A stretch of 64,000 nucleotides of DNA from Serendipita indica DSM 11827 (lineage: Eukaryota; Basidiomycota; Agaricomycetes; Sebacinales; Serendipitaceae), in NCBI GenBank assembly GCA_910890315.1, contig CAJVGD010000012.1, forward strand, positions 372,001 to 436,000, written 5' to 3'. Shown here one piece after another: positions 47,589-58,984 of this stretch (within the stretch, counting starts at the first letter, position 1; each line of letters opens with the position of its first letter). Below the pieces are notes generated by a model. It did no database searches. It was not told where the DNA came from and saw nothing but the letters and a program-made list of their open reading frames with translations. A program made the position numbers and the translations under genes.

Positions 47589-49922
47589 TTACTCGCGTCG
47601 TTGCCGCTTGCGGACATGTTCCTCGTCACCTTCTTCACCAACCGCACTGGCATTGCTAGCGCTCGTACTGCGCGGAGGGGGCGTTGCGGACATACCCGTA
47701 GAATGCCTTTCCACCTCCATCCCATCCCGCGCACTCTGCGGCTTTAATCCACCTCGCTCACGATCCCGCTCTCGCTCGCGGTCTCGTTCCCGTTCTCGGT
47801 CTCGTTCGTCGTCGTCGTCCGCCATGGACATACCATAGCCGCCACCACTTGCGACGCCCGACGCGTACGAAACGTCTTTTGAGATAGAAGTATGATTCGA
47901 GGCCGAGCTCGAGAAATGTTGTCGTCCAGGCCCAGTCCCACTAGCCATCTCACCAGCACCGAACAAAAAGTCGAGCTGGGATGCACCGGCACTTCGACGC
48001 TCTTCATCGTCGACTGTGATACCGAGTCCATTCGAGCGCAAGGAGCTCTCACGCTCGAGGTTTCCGCTACTCGAATGAACAGTGTCCGCCATGCGACTGC
48101 TGTGCACGGCGTTGGTATTCGTCGGCAGACTGAGGAAATCCAACCAGGACCCTTCGTCTCCTCCGCCTACATTGGAAGTGGATGGATCATTCTGAGACCG
48201 GACAGTCGAACTGTTCATCTTTCGAATGGGCGTACCGATCATGCCATTTGCTCCACCGCCACTGTTCGACGAAAAGGATCCAAGGTCGCGTAACGTGCCG
48301 AGGTCTCGAAGGGCACTGGAACTATTGGGCCCAAAGTCTCGCATCGAATTGTTCGGAGCACCCGATGCACCTCCGAGCAGACCTAGTCCTCCGAGTGCTG
48401 CATTCAAGTTCAAGTTGAGTCCCCCGAGTTGCAGTCCGCTAAGAGGATTTGATCCCCCAAGATTACCGAGGCTACCGAGACCGGCGAGGGTGTTCAAGCC
48501 AGACAGGTTGAGGTTCAACGTGCCGAGTCGACCAGACGGTAACGAAGAGTGTTGGTGTTGCTGATGTGATTGGTGAAGCGGAGGGAGAGATGGTGATAAC
48601 GAACTGGTGTACGAGTTGGACGCTGAAAATGAACCAACACTTGCGCTTGCACCAAGGTTGAGATTGAGATGGTTCAATGCCCCACCATATGAGTTTGAGC
48701 TCGAGTTTGTACGAGAGTCGTGATCTCGCGAGGAGTATCCATTGCCGAAACTATTGCCATACCCTCCTGATTGCTGCTGTTGCTGTTGTTGTTGGTTTAC
48801 AGCAGATGATGCAAGAGCAGAGAGCTGCTGAGGTGTTAATGCTGCGAGTTGCTGGGGTGTGAGCTGGCTAAGAGGGAAGGGTAGTCCGCTGCCCGCTCCA
48901 CCAGAGCCGCTGGCGTTGGAATTCGAGTTGTTACTGTTGGCAGCGGCAGCGGCAGCAGCGGCGGCAAGGAAGAGTTCTTGCGCAGACATGGTCGGTTGAC
49001 CTTGGGACCCGCGGTTCCAAGAGTCGCTCTTCCATATGTCCGTAGGCGTGTCACGGTCATTCCTTTGACCATCCATTGGTGCGTTCACACTGCGACGTCC
49101 ATTCGGTCGATTGCGTGAATTTGGATGCAGCTCGTCGTCGGAAGTGGGCGTCTGGGCAACATTTTGTGGGCCCGCGGTTGTTGTACCGTCGTCAAAGTCG
49201 TCGACGTCTGACCGTCTGCCATTTGAATGATGACGCGACTTGAGAGAGGCTGTGGCTGCGACGGCTGCAGCGCGGCTAGAGGTTCTCTTATTCCCTCCTG
49301 TTGGCGCAAGCATCTTGGCGCTAGTGCCGAGCTGTCCGGGAATGAAAGAGTCGCCATCGTCCTCGTCTCCTTCATCGTCGTCGTCGTCTGAATCTCCACC
49401 ACCACGACCATCGTTGGAGGCAAACGGCATGCCGCCGGCACCGTTTGCTTTACGCGCTCCACCGGGAGCGTTAAAGTCGTAGCTCGTCTTGGTATCCCGC
49501 TCGCCTGTAAACTATGAAGAATCGTGAGGAAGAAATCTCTTAGCGAGCCAGAGACGTACATCGGCTCTCCGACGGATTAGGCCGTCAAGATCGGTCGACG
49601 TGAATTCGAATAGCTTGTTGCTGGTTCCAGCTGGATCTATGAAACGTGAGAAATTGAGAAAAAGTGAAAGAGGAGTGACTGACTGAAGATGATGATAGCG
49701 ACGTCGACGGAGCAGAGCACGCCGAGTTCGTATGCCTTTTTGAAGAGACCATTCTTGCGCTGGAAAAGAGTGAGAAATGTGTGTGATGAGTTGCAGGACA
49801 TTACCTTGAGGAATGTAACACTGCGATTCCGCTCGTGCTGCCAATGATCAGAGCCAAATCCTTGCCTAGCGCGGACGGGGACTCACTGTGATGGGCTGAA
49901 TTTCAATCTTTCTACGACCCAT
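47589..49922 (-). CDS. MADS-box transcription factor, MEF2/Rlm1-like
   Basis: A nuclear regulator; yeast Rlm1 relatives act below the cell-wall integrity MAP kinase. The start [48 protein letters not shown] is a complete MADS domain, spread over small exons with introns between them. [20 protein letters not shown] follows as the MEF2-type extension. The rest, mostly one exon, is low complexity: an acidic stretch ([13 protein letters not shown]), Ala, Asn and Gln runs, many Gly-Leu-Asn-Leu repeats, and a [10 protein letters not shown] run. This long disordered tail may serve as activation domain. TAA at 47589-47591. Confidence 0.9.
47760..47820 (-). repeat. Arg-Glu/Asp coding repeat in the MADS-box gene
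   Basis: A run of CGCTCT/CGTTCT-like hexamers encodes [13 protein letters not shown] on the minus strand. It is likely length-variable. Confidence 0.8.
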
Positions 49923-50747
49923 CGTGGAGAGGTCCAAGATGAACAACTCTGGTCAGCCGTCAAACTCGAGGTCGAATCGAAGCGTGTTATTTTTAGGAGT
50001 GACAAATTCAGGCGGCTAAATAAACACGCGTCCAAAAATAGATGGCTATTCTAAAAATTCGTGTGAGCTGTTTATAATAATGTTATTGATCTTGTGTAGG
50101 GTATTTGGAGGAGTTTGTTCAAGACCCCTAATGAGGCTGGGTTGGCCGGCCGAAGAGCCGCTTCAAAGCCGATGGGCCAAGCAGAGCCAAACAATGCCAC
50201 TCGGGGGTAACAAGCAGCCGACCGGATTGGCGGCCTCTGAAGGGAAGCGCTGCGGAGGCGCGGCCAGTGCAAGCAATAGAGGGACCCGATCGCCATCCGT
50301 GGTCAAGCCATGTGCTAACCACAATCATAGCCATAAGCTGAAAAGCCATTCCAAGGTAGTAGCCAGACCCCCAATTGCACGCTCCCCTCCGTAGCGCCCA
50401 CTTCAGAGGCCGGAAGCACCGCTATGCTCAAATGCCCAAATATCGATCGGAGCAAGAGCTCAGCGGTCCCAAACTGACCAGTGCGCTCTTTGAACAGCGC
50501 CGCCACTCATCGGATCCCAACAGTCGCCCAACCGCCGCCTAGCCCGTCTCATCTGCCTACTTGAACTCGACCACGTACGACAATACCCAGACTCACGTAC
50601 GACTCCCCCGGTTCCCTTGTTCTCTCTCCTCCACGCTCGTTTCTCGTCTATCTATGAGCACATCCCTCCAGGGCGGGTACGTGAGCTACTAGACAGCCCA
50701 AAATCTTCCCATTTCTCAGACGGTTCTTTTGTTGTAGTAGAGTGACC
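49923..50747. other. Divergent intergenic region between MADS-box and zinc-finger genes
   Basis: No gene is supported in these 825 bp, which should hold two promoters for divergent regulators. Confidence 0.5.
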
Positions 50748-51989
50748 ATGCCAAAAAGCAAAAACCACGGCCGCTTCCCGTGCTCCATCCCAGGTTGCTT
50801 TGCAGTCGCCAACCATCTCTCATCAATGTGTCGACACAAGTGGGGCCATTTACCACAACGACTCTTGCCAGCTTGTCGCGGCCATTTGGCAAACGGCCTC
50901 CCTTGTCCTGTCCGGTGAGCCCCCCTTCACAATGTGTAAACCATTCTCAACCAGCAAAACTCGCTAACATTACTGCGCTCTAGTTACCAAGGCCGTGCGG
51001 ACACGATGAAGCGCCATTGGCTGACCCACCATACCAACGAGGGACCTTGGCAGCCAGACAGATACCCGCCGTTTGAAGATCTTTGGAAACTCGTCAAGGA
51101 TGGTGAAATCGTTCTCACTCCGCCCTCAAAGTACCAGGCGAGCACCACTACGGATGGCGAGGACGACGAGCCTTCTGTGGAACCCCCATCATCCATGACG
51201 ACGCCCTTGGCCACGATAGAGCACGATTCTGGAGTTGGTCCTATTCGTCGACGACGAGCAACAGGTGCCACTCGTATGGATCCCATTGCACGTCCACAGA
51301 TTCAAGTCATGCGTTTCCCCGAAGAAGCAGACGAACAAAGGTCTCCAGCATTGTCCACAGTCGACGCGCCGCCGCGAACGCGTTACCCTCTACTCCCCGC
51401 CGGCAACTACAACGTCGTGCATCCTCCACTAGTCCCCGTTCCAACCTCTCACGTCCGAGAGCATCACCACCGACACAGAAGGACGTCGAGCGCAAGCACC
51501 AATGCTACGGGTGTCACCGGCGGATTGGGACTTCTCTCGCGAGCGGCTGCAATGGACCATCCACCCCTTCCGCCGCTGATCCCCTCGACAGCATATGAAT
51601 ATACCCACTGCGAAAACGATGGCTTGTCCTCCTTGTCCAAAAGGGAGTCCAAGCCCTTTACCGGAAACTACTTATACGGACATAAAAAAGGTTCACCTCC
51701 TGGTCCAGGATACACTCCCGCCAGTATCCCCACGAGCGAACTCAGCCTACTTTCGCACCCTCCGACAGATACCATCTTCTCGTCTTCTTCTCCACCGGCA
51801 CTCACGTCCTCGCCCGTTTCGGTCCTACTCAAGTCACCAGCCTCGGTTCTCAGGTCACCCCTTTCAGAGGCAGCGGCTCCCATGAGTCCAGTAGATAGAA
51901 TGTCGCCATTCATTCACGATGCATACGTCGAAGATGGATATATCGGTGGCGGATTTCCACCAATGCGCGTTTCCCCCATGAGCGCGTAA
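50748..51989 (+). CDS. C2H2-type zinc-finger protein
   Basis: Two exons. The N-terminus MPKSKNHGRFPCSIPGCFAV and ANHLSSMCRHKWGH forms one finger with spacing C-x4-C-x12-H-x3-H. A second, irregular finger uses CRGHLANGLPCP and, across the intron (donor GTGAGC near 50917, acceptor near 50983), GRADTMKRHWLTHH. WQPDRYPPFEDLWKLVKDG follows, then a long disordered Ser/Pro-rich tail with SSSPPALTSSPVSVLLKSPA. The layout suggests a fungal DNA-binding regulator with an unstructured effector tail; no target is predictable. TAA at 51987-51989. Confidence 0.72.
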
Positions 51990-52894
51990 GTTTTTCGCCT
52001 TCCTCACCGGCGCCGGGGTTTAGGGTACTCAGGAGCGTCAAACGTGCTCCATTACAATACCGACCTCTTCCCACATCTTCTCTCACCTACTCAATAAATC
52101 CGACCGGGTTCACAGCGAGGCTTCTCGGACAGCGAACCGTATCTCGCAATAATATGGACACAAAACGACTCATTTAATAACAACGTCCTTCCATACGACA
52201 AAAGGATGGTGTTTGTACAAGACAAACTCTGTACACTTACCCTGCTCTCCCCCTCTATCCCGTTCCCAGTTGCCTTGCGAGTACATTTGGTACTCGAAAA
52301 TTACCACACACACACCCCGTGCACACATGCACACCGACGACATGCAGAACATTTGCCTTTGGTTTACACCCGTAAACCAGCACGCCGCTCACTATGCCCT
52401 CACGCTCTTTAAGACGACACATGATTGATGATCGGTACTCTACTGCCTCTATCTGTTTACAGCCTCTTGTTGTTTAACTACTACCAAATTCGTACTATGG
52501 ATCCATAGCGCTATCTAACCATTGGTGGTAAATCACAAATGAAGCGATGAAAAAGGTGTCCGAAATGAGCTGTCGTCTCCACTAAACAAGGCACCTTCGT
52601 GCCCAACCCCGCTTATTCAATACGGGACCAACGGCGTGTCCGGTATGCCTGCCCTGTAAGCCACATAATTGCAGTTGCGTTGCATGACACATCACTAAAG
52701 TTCAGAAGCCTAAAGTACCGACACGAAATCGGAATCGTGCCCTTGACTGTCAAATCATTGCTTTTTGACAGTTTACATATCCTATGAACCAGCTCTTTGC
52801 GAGTAGGTTTCATGACATGAATACAGGCCAGCTAGGAGGCGGGGGGCAGAGGAGACTGCCTTGCAAGGTGCCACGACTCTCAAACGCCAGCAAG
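51990..52894. other. Intergenic region before the helical-protein relic
   Basis: No gene is supported in these 905 bp. A CA-rich patch (CACACACACACC-like) lies near 52305. Confidence 0.5.
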
Positions 52895-53860
52895 ATGCCC
52901 CGTCCCATTGCGCTTGCACCTAAGATCCTTCATATTATCAGGTAGGCCGTAACGGTTGGGGAATCCTTGTACATAAAGGGCCAAATGTCCATAACGCCGT
53001 GCTGGCTTGCCTCTCCACTGAAGTGTTTCTGATCGAGAATTCTCTCCGAAAGCCTAAGTATGCATTGAAACCCGAAAATGTCGCTCGGCTTCGTAGTTTT
53101 AGGATTTCATATAATTTGGGGCAAGTCTTGCTTTCAATTGCGGTTATCCTTTTGTGAGATACCGCTTGAGACAGACTCTTTTGTGTCCCAACAGAAGAAT
53201 AGGCTCTCCTGGAGGCGAAAGGATGAACCCGACAGGCTACTCCATTGTCTTCGCGCGCCTCACAGTGCACTCAGACTCTTACTTGCCATATTAGTGTCCA
53301 TTGTCTACTCAAGCATTGATTATGGGTTATCATAAGCCTCTGAGCGAGGAGAAGCGGCTCGAAGCAAACGCGGTCAAAATCGAGGTTCTGCAAACGAGCG
53401 CATATAATCCTCAATGCAGCTTGGAATCGTTCGCCGGCGATACTATTATGTGCGCAAGCTGCTCGACGACTCTGATGACAATCTGCAGGCGACCAAATTA
53501 AACTCGGACCGTAGTCACCCACGATCGGCCGTGCACGGTACAAGGAGAAACGATATTATCTTACTTTAGGGTTCATACGCTGCGAAGTAAGTGGCGAGGA
53601 TGTGCAAAGGAAGTGGATCGAGGCCATGGGTCGTCGCGGAACGGCTTCAATTTATCAAGTCTTATGGTTTTAAGGAGGGTTATCGTATTGCTCTTGTATC
53701 ATTGGTAAAGCACCGCAATGTCACCTTTATTGTGGAAACTTCATGGAGAAGACATATCAGGGCCCACCAGCAAGACGATAAATACGGCCAGTATACTATT
53801 CGAGATTCGGATATAACTTGGAGTATAACTCCACCTAAATGTTGGTATGTAGTATGGTAA
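52895..53860 (+). pseudogene. Decayed, internally deleted copy of the 45351-47276 helical gene
   Basis: The copy starts MPRPIALAPKILHIIR, matching MPRPIELAKSVSQIIK of the intact gene. It continues with VLACLSTEVFLIENSLRKPK and SFVSQQKNRLSWRRKDEPDR, LRAPHSALRLLLA, paralleling the intact LACLSTELFLIETALKKLPK, KKFSWKRKDDSTR and LRALHSALRLLLT. The middle part drifts between frames (VRKLLDDSDDNLQATKLN is out of frame with its neighbours). The end, GSRPWVVAERLQFIKSYGFK and YTIRDSDITWSITPP, matches GLKPWIVTELLQRIKSYGSE and YTIQDGDITWNVETS, but about 290 residues between those blocks are gone. Frameshifts plus the deletion mark it as a pseudogene. It is on the opposite strand to its relative. Confidence 0.85.
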
Positions 53861-53911
53861 GAAGAATATATTGAAATCAACAGTATTGCTCCGCACGTCT
53901 TGCAGAATGGA

Positions 53912-56130
53912 CTAAGTTTCGGAATGAGACGTGGTGGGTTTGGTTTCTGCAGGGTGACGTCGAAGACGCTCCTCTGGAACGTGCGAGAGAAAACAGCACA
54001 GGACAAGTGCGACAGCTAGCCACGGCAGCAAACTCCAGAAGGCAGCACGAATTCCATCGCGAAATGCATCGATGGCAATTGTCTTGAGTTGATCTGGAAG
54101 AGAATAAATCCCTCCATTACTCGAGCTCTCTCCACCAGAAGAGTCCAACCTGTTCAACGCCTCTGCAATCAGTCCTGCCTGGGTGATCGTTATGGAGCCA
54201 TGATTGACCTGAGAGGTGATGTAGGTTCGGACGCGTGAGTACATTACTGCTGAGAGTTGTGCAAGACCGATAGTGCCACCGAGGGTGCGGAAGAAGAGGT
54301 TGGAAGCGACTACAATTGCAACACGATCCTCCGGTTGTGTAAAACGCACTTGATATGCTACAGTCACTTGAGTATCCAATCAGCAAAAGCAAGTATGCAC
54401 ATACTCAGTGGTCCGAATGAGATTCCAATACCAGTACCCGCCATTATCATAAATCCTCGAATTTGCGCCTGATTGCTGATATACATTGCCTGAGCGAGGA
54501 GTCCAATCGCAACAGGTAATACAATACCACCCAGGATGGCGATCGGCTTTGGTTGGCGGACAAACCGAATGAGAATGAGTGATATAACAGTTCCAATACC
54601 CTATAGCATCGAAATAGTTCCGCTAAGTAAAGTTTCATTGGCTGAGAGGAGATTATACCTACCATTGCCCGGTGCAAAGAACACGAGCTGAATGGCCGAG
54701 CTGACAGGGCCTTTGCCATCAACAATAATGTAGAAGATTGCAACAAAGTAAAAGATGCCCAACATCACCATGCCGCTTGTCATGACCGCAAAGTCGGTGG
54801 CCACAACGTCGAAGGAGCGGAACATGTTGATAGGGAGCATAGCATCAGTTACACGCGTAAATGCCGGCGTGACGCGTGCAAATCGTGCACGAATACCTAT
54901 TTTCTTCTCTGGGATCTGAGACATTTGATTCTCTTGATCGTTGGTGGACGGTGATGTGGAGTCACCAGGGGATGAAATGGCGAGATGATCTGTTGAATGG
55001 TCCACAGCATACTCCCACAAGATAAAGAGTGCAAGGAACACGACACCAATGACAATACAAGCAATGACCTTTGGTTGATTCCATTCCTCCGTGCTGCCCC
55101 AGTTGAGTGCAAGGAGGATGGGAATGCCAAGGATGATGAAGAGACCAGCACCGATGAGATCCATTCGCTGAAGCCCTCCAATAAATCCCCCATGAGTCCT
55201 CGCTTGGAGCATGCGAACAATGTCTGGGGGGAGATACTGAAATCGTTGAGGTGGTTGCGGCCCTTTGCAGCGTTTGTAAAGTAAGAGATGCATAATAATC
55301 ATTGATGCCACTCCAATTGGTAGACTTGACAAAATCAGCAACTACCTGGGTGTTCACAGATGGAGACATACTTGATGCCAAAAATCCATCTCCAGTTCAC
55401 CTTCAGTAAGACTCCGCCTAGCGTAGGGCCTATTGAGAACCCTTTATAACAGTCAGCCAGTTTGCAGGATCAATCTAAATCACCTGAATTGCACACCTAG
55501 CGAGTAAATGACGACCATAAGAGCATTTTGGGCATTATTATCGTCGAGTGACTCTGAATCTGACAGTAGAATGCGCACAATCTAGTCAAACTCAGCAATG
55601 TGGCCTGAAAAAGAGGAACTGACATACCCCTAAAAGTCCAGCGGCACCAACTCCAGAAATCCCACGTCCAAGGAGAAGCATAGGCATGTTGATAGCGCCA
55701 GTGCTGAGGGCAGATCCGACAATAAATATGAATACCGAAGCTTGCATTGCACCATAACGCCCAAACACGTCTGCAAAGGACGCAGCGACCGGCAAGAAGA
55801 TGGTGGAACCGAGGACATAGGATGTACCAATATATGATTGAAGATCTAGTCTCCCAAATACTGAAGCAATATTTGGCTGTGCTGTGGCGACGACTGGCCA
55901 AAATTTAGTGTGGCTGTATGGGAGTAACAGGACTGAGTCGTACCGGTATAATCAAGCGTCTCAAGCATGACAGGGAGTAGTAGAGCGAGTGATAAGCGTA
56001 AGCGTGGCTTCCATCGCTGCCATGCTGACTGCTTGCGTGGCTCACGTTCTCCAGCCTGCTCAGATGTATCGACTGACTGAGACAAATCAGCCGTTTCGAC
56101 CCGCTTCTCTGTAAGATATCGTTGCGACAT
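53912..56130 (-). CDS. MFS transporter, DHA2 (14-TM) drug-efflux type
   Basis: A plasma-membrane proton antiporter by family. From ATG 56130, MSQRYLTEKRVETADLSQSV is a cytosolic N-terminus; membrane spans start LSLALLLPVMLETLDYTG. Characteristic parts follow: VAASFADVFGRYGAMQASVF (motif A region), SALSTGAINMPMLLLGRGIS and GVGAAGLLG, LLILSSLPIGVASMIIMHLL, LIGAGLFIILGIPILLALNW, VIACIVIGVVFLALFILWEY, GMVMLGIFYFVAIFYIIVDG, and near the end FFRTLGGTIGLAQLSAVMYS and LLPWLAVALVLCCFLSHVP. Several short introns. The tail HVPEERLRRHPAETKPTTSH ends at TAG 53912-53914. Substrate unknown. It shares a 481-bp upstream region with the divergent P450 gene. Confidence 0.9.
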
Positions 56131-56611
56131 TTTGTGAGTGCTGGTAAAGACCCCTAACTAGGCCGTTGCTGCTATATAGAGTCAAAGTCCGGATCGACGG
56201 AGATGGTCATCCGTCGTTGCGGACATCGTCGACTGCGCAGCAAACGTCATATGAGTACAATGGTTTGTAAAGTATCGATTCGAGATGGCTCTGATGGCCG
56301 TCCTTAGGCTTGCGTCAGGCGACTTTATGCCAAATGTGAAATAAGAGCGTTCCATTGCCAACTATAATATCAGAATAATAAAAATTAAGACAATACGGAG
56401 CGCCCGTCTGATCGGTACAATTCTTGAGGAATAGAGTCAAGATCAAGGAGTGCGGCTCAGACGGTTGGAGGCTGCCGAATCCCTTGCACCACGTTGCGGA
56501 CTCATTTCGGTTGAATGACGACCTGCAAATGCAGTCCAATCGTATAAGAACACTCGAAACTCTCGTTCTGACGACTATCTGGAATCCCTTCCGCCCGGTC
56601 GGGGTTCCAAC
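56131..56611. promoter_or_regulatory. Shared divergent upstream region of MFS transporter and P450
   Basis: The 481 bp between two divergent starts hold no gene. The arrangement is compatible with joint control of transporter and P450, but no specific site is recognised. Confidence 0.4.
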
Positions 56612-58548
56612 ATGGATCATCTTCTTGAATCACCTTGGCTTGTTACATCTGCTACTGTAGCAACTTTGGCAACTCTTTATATTGCAACGGCTAGCGGGGA
56701 TGCTAAGAAAGCCGGAACCCGCTCGCTATACGAGCTTCCAGGCCCACCACGCCAGTTTCTGCTGGGAAGTGCCGCGCATTTCCCCAAAGATTCGTGGTAC
56801 GAAGTATTCAGCAAGTGGAGAGAAGAATATGGTCAGGTTTCAACAACTTTGTTGCCTTCAAAGGGACTCACAGCTTAGAATAGGCGATGTGATCTTTGTA
56901 CCTATTGCAACGATGCGAACAGTAATCATCCACTCGCTATCCGATGCAGAGGAACTCCTCAATAAGCGCGCAAATGTCTGGAGCGGCCGACCCAACAATA
57001 GGATGGTTGCCGACCAGTACGTCCAAAGTTATTTTCGGCTTATTAGCACCTCATATCTCGTAGCATGGGTCTATCCTGGAGCTTGCTCTTGACCTCGCCG
57101 GGCAAGTCATTCAACGAACAGCGCTCCATCTTTCGAAAAGTGCTTGGGGCACAGGCTATCATCCAATACGACCCGCTCGTCTCAGTTGAAGCCAGAAATC
57201 TCGTTGAGTCATTGAGGGACTCAGTTGGCAACCCATCCCAAACAATTCAGGCGATAGATGCGCCGCTAACCATCAAGATGACTTATGGATCGAAGATATA
57301 CGAGGAGCACGGGAAAGAACTCGCAGATGTCAATATGGAGGCTCTAGAGTTTATCACCTGGTGCTTCAGCCAGGTGTGGATCGTCAATATTCTTCCCATC
57401 AGTCGAGTCCTCTGAGCTGTTGCTTATTTGATCTCATCTCTACATAGGTCGCCTACTTCCCTCCTGGTTCCCAGGTCTAAAGTATCCGGCTTTTGCGAAG
57501 AAGGGACGCGAACTCGTGTCCGCGATTCGAAATAGAGGTTTCGATCTCGTCAAAACGGAAATTGTTTGTATATGTCCTTTCGATATATCTTTCTGACTCT
57601 GAATAGGAACGCGGAAGCGTCGACTTGTCCATCGTCTCAAAACATATACACGAGTCCGAGTTTGATCCAGATGTACTCCAAAACGCGACTGCGATGATGT
57701 ATCTGGGTATGATACCAATGATTTATTGTCTACTACTGATATAACGGTGCAGGTGGCGTGGATACTGTGAGTGTTATCTATGGCTCGGCTTCTGTGCTAA
57801 TGATGCAGATTTCTACGGCTTTGTCGAGTTTCTTTTGCCACATGCTCATGTTCCCAGACGTTCAGAAGCAGATTCAAGCGGAAGTCGACAGCGAAGTCAC
57901 TTCTGGAGAGCTGCCGACGAGCAAACAAGCCGTGGCGATGAAGTATCTTGGAGTAGCATGGAAAGAATCGCTTCGCCTTGCTCCACCATTTCCTACATGT
58001 GCGTTTTTGCCTGCTCAATTTTCATTAGTGCTCACAACTATAGCTGTACCCCACGTGAACACATCCGACGACGTGTTCAAGGGATATTACATTCCCAAGG
58101 GCACGCTCTTGATTACAAATGTCATGTTCATGCTGCGTGATCCGCGCATCTAGGGAGAAGATGCAGACGTGTTCCGACCTGAACGCTTTCTTGACGGCAG
58201 TCAACGGGCGCAAGAACTTTCCCGCATCGAGTCTGTCGCGTTCGGTTTTGGGAGAAGGTGTGTTACTCGCGTACTCCTGATGCTCGGCGTTCAATTGATG
58301 CGGTATTTGTTCACAGATTGTGCCCTGGGAGACATCTCGCGGACCGAGTTGGTCTGACACTGGCGGCATGCGCACTTGCAACATATGACATCGTCCCGCT
58401 TGAAGGAGAGGATATTCCGACGCGCATCGAATTTACCAAAACGCAAACAAGGTGAGGCCGGCTCCATGCTCCGTCCATGCCAAGGCATAACTAACGGGTT
58501 CTCAGGCGACCACTCGACGTGAAATGCCGCTTCGTTTCACGAGGCTAA
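56612..58548 (+). pseudogene. Cytochrome P450 with one in-frame stop (TGG to TAG)
   Basis: A membrane-anchored monooxygenase of the basidiomycete type. The N-terminus MDHLLESPWLVTSATVATLA is an ER anchor, then LPGPPRQFLLGSAAHFPKD. The body shows VIFVPIATMRTVIIHSLSDA, GGVDT in the I helix, VAMKYLGVAWKESLRLAPPF (ExxR in KESLR) and the heme loop FGFGRR-LCPGRHLADR with its Cys thiolate, split by an intron. The frame is intact through many exons except TAG at 58151-58153 in the context DPRI*GEDADVFRPERF, where P450s normally have Trp. The tandem relic keeps ATA TGG GG there, so TGG to TAG is likely. A 30-nt GT...AG interval around the stop could in theory be spliced in frame but would delete conserved sequence. 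Possibly a recent null allele. Confidence 0.8.
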
Positions 58549-58984
58549 ACTTCTTCTCGGCTTCTAGTCTCGAAATCTTTGGTACGCTAAAAGGGCTGCC
58601 GTGTCGGCTCGTCATGAGACGGGTATTAGGCAATTTGAGCTCACTCTAGACCCTTTCGGGCTTGTTTCCTGTCGTAATCTTTTAGATTTACTGGTAGCTG
58701 GAGTTGAGGTGAAGTCTGGATTCAGCCTTGTCAACATATGAATGATAACTGTGGATTTGATGGTCATAATACCTTCTCATATCGTATATTCGTTCACCCG
58801 TGGCTGTGAAGTGAACTCGGTTCAGCCATGCAATGCGTATTCGCAGAGGGCGTGGTATCCTTTCCTGGTTTATACAGACATAAATCGCCCTTCCAGAACT
58901 ATTAAGCCTTCGTAGGCAGATCTATATAGCTCTGATCTGTATTTGCACCGGAAACCTACGCCGACGTTGGTCCATTCCTCCAAC
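58549..58984. other. Intergenic region between the tandem P450 copies
   Basis: No gene is supported in these 436 bp. Confidence 0.5.

Noticed and set aside
52938-53270. Minus-strand frame over the helical-protein relic
   Set aside because: The plus strand shows the match to the paralogue; the minus frame is a shadow.
58136-58172. 30-nt GT-AG interval that could splice out the P450 stop codon in frame
   Set aside because: It would remove the conserved DPRIWGED block and be shorter than nearly all introns here; a point mutation is simpler.
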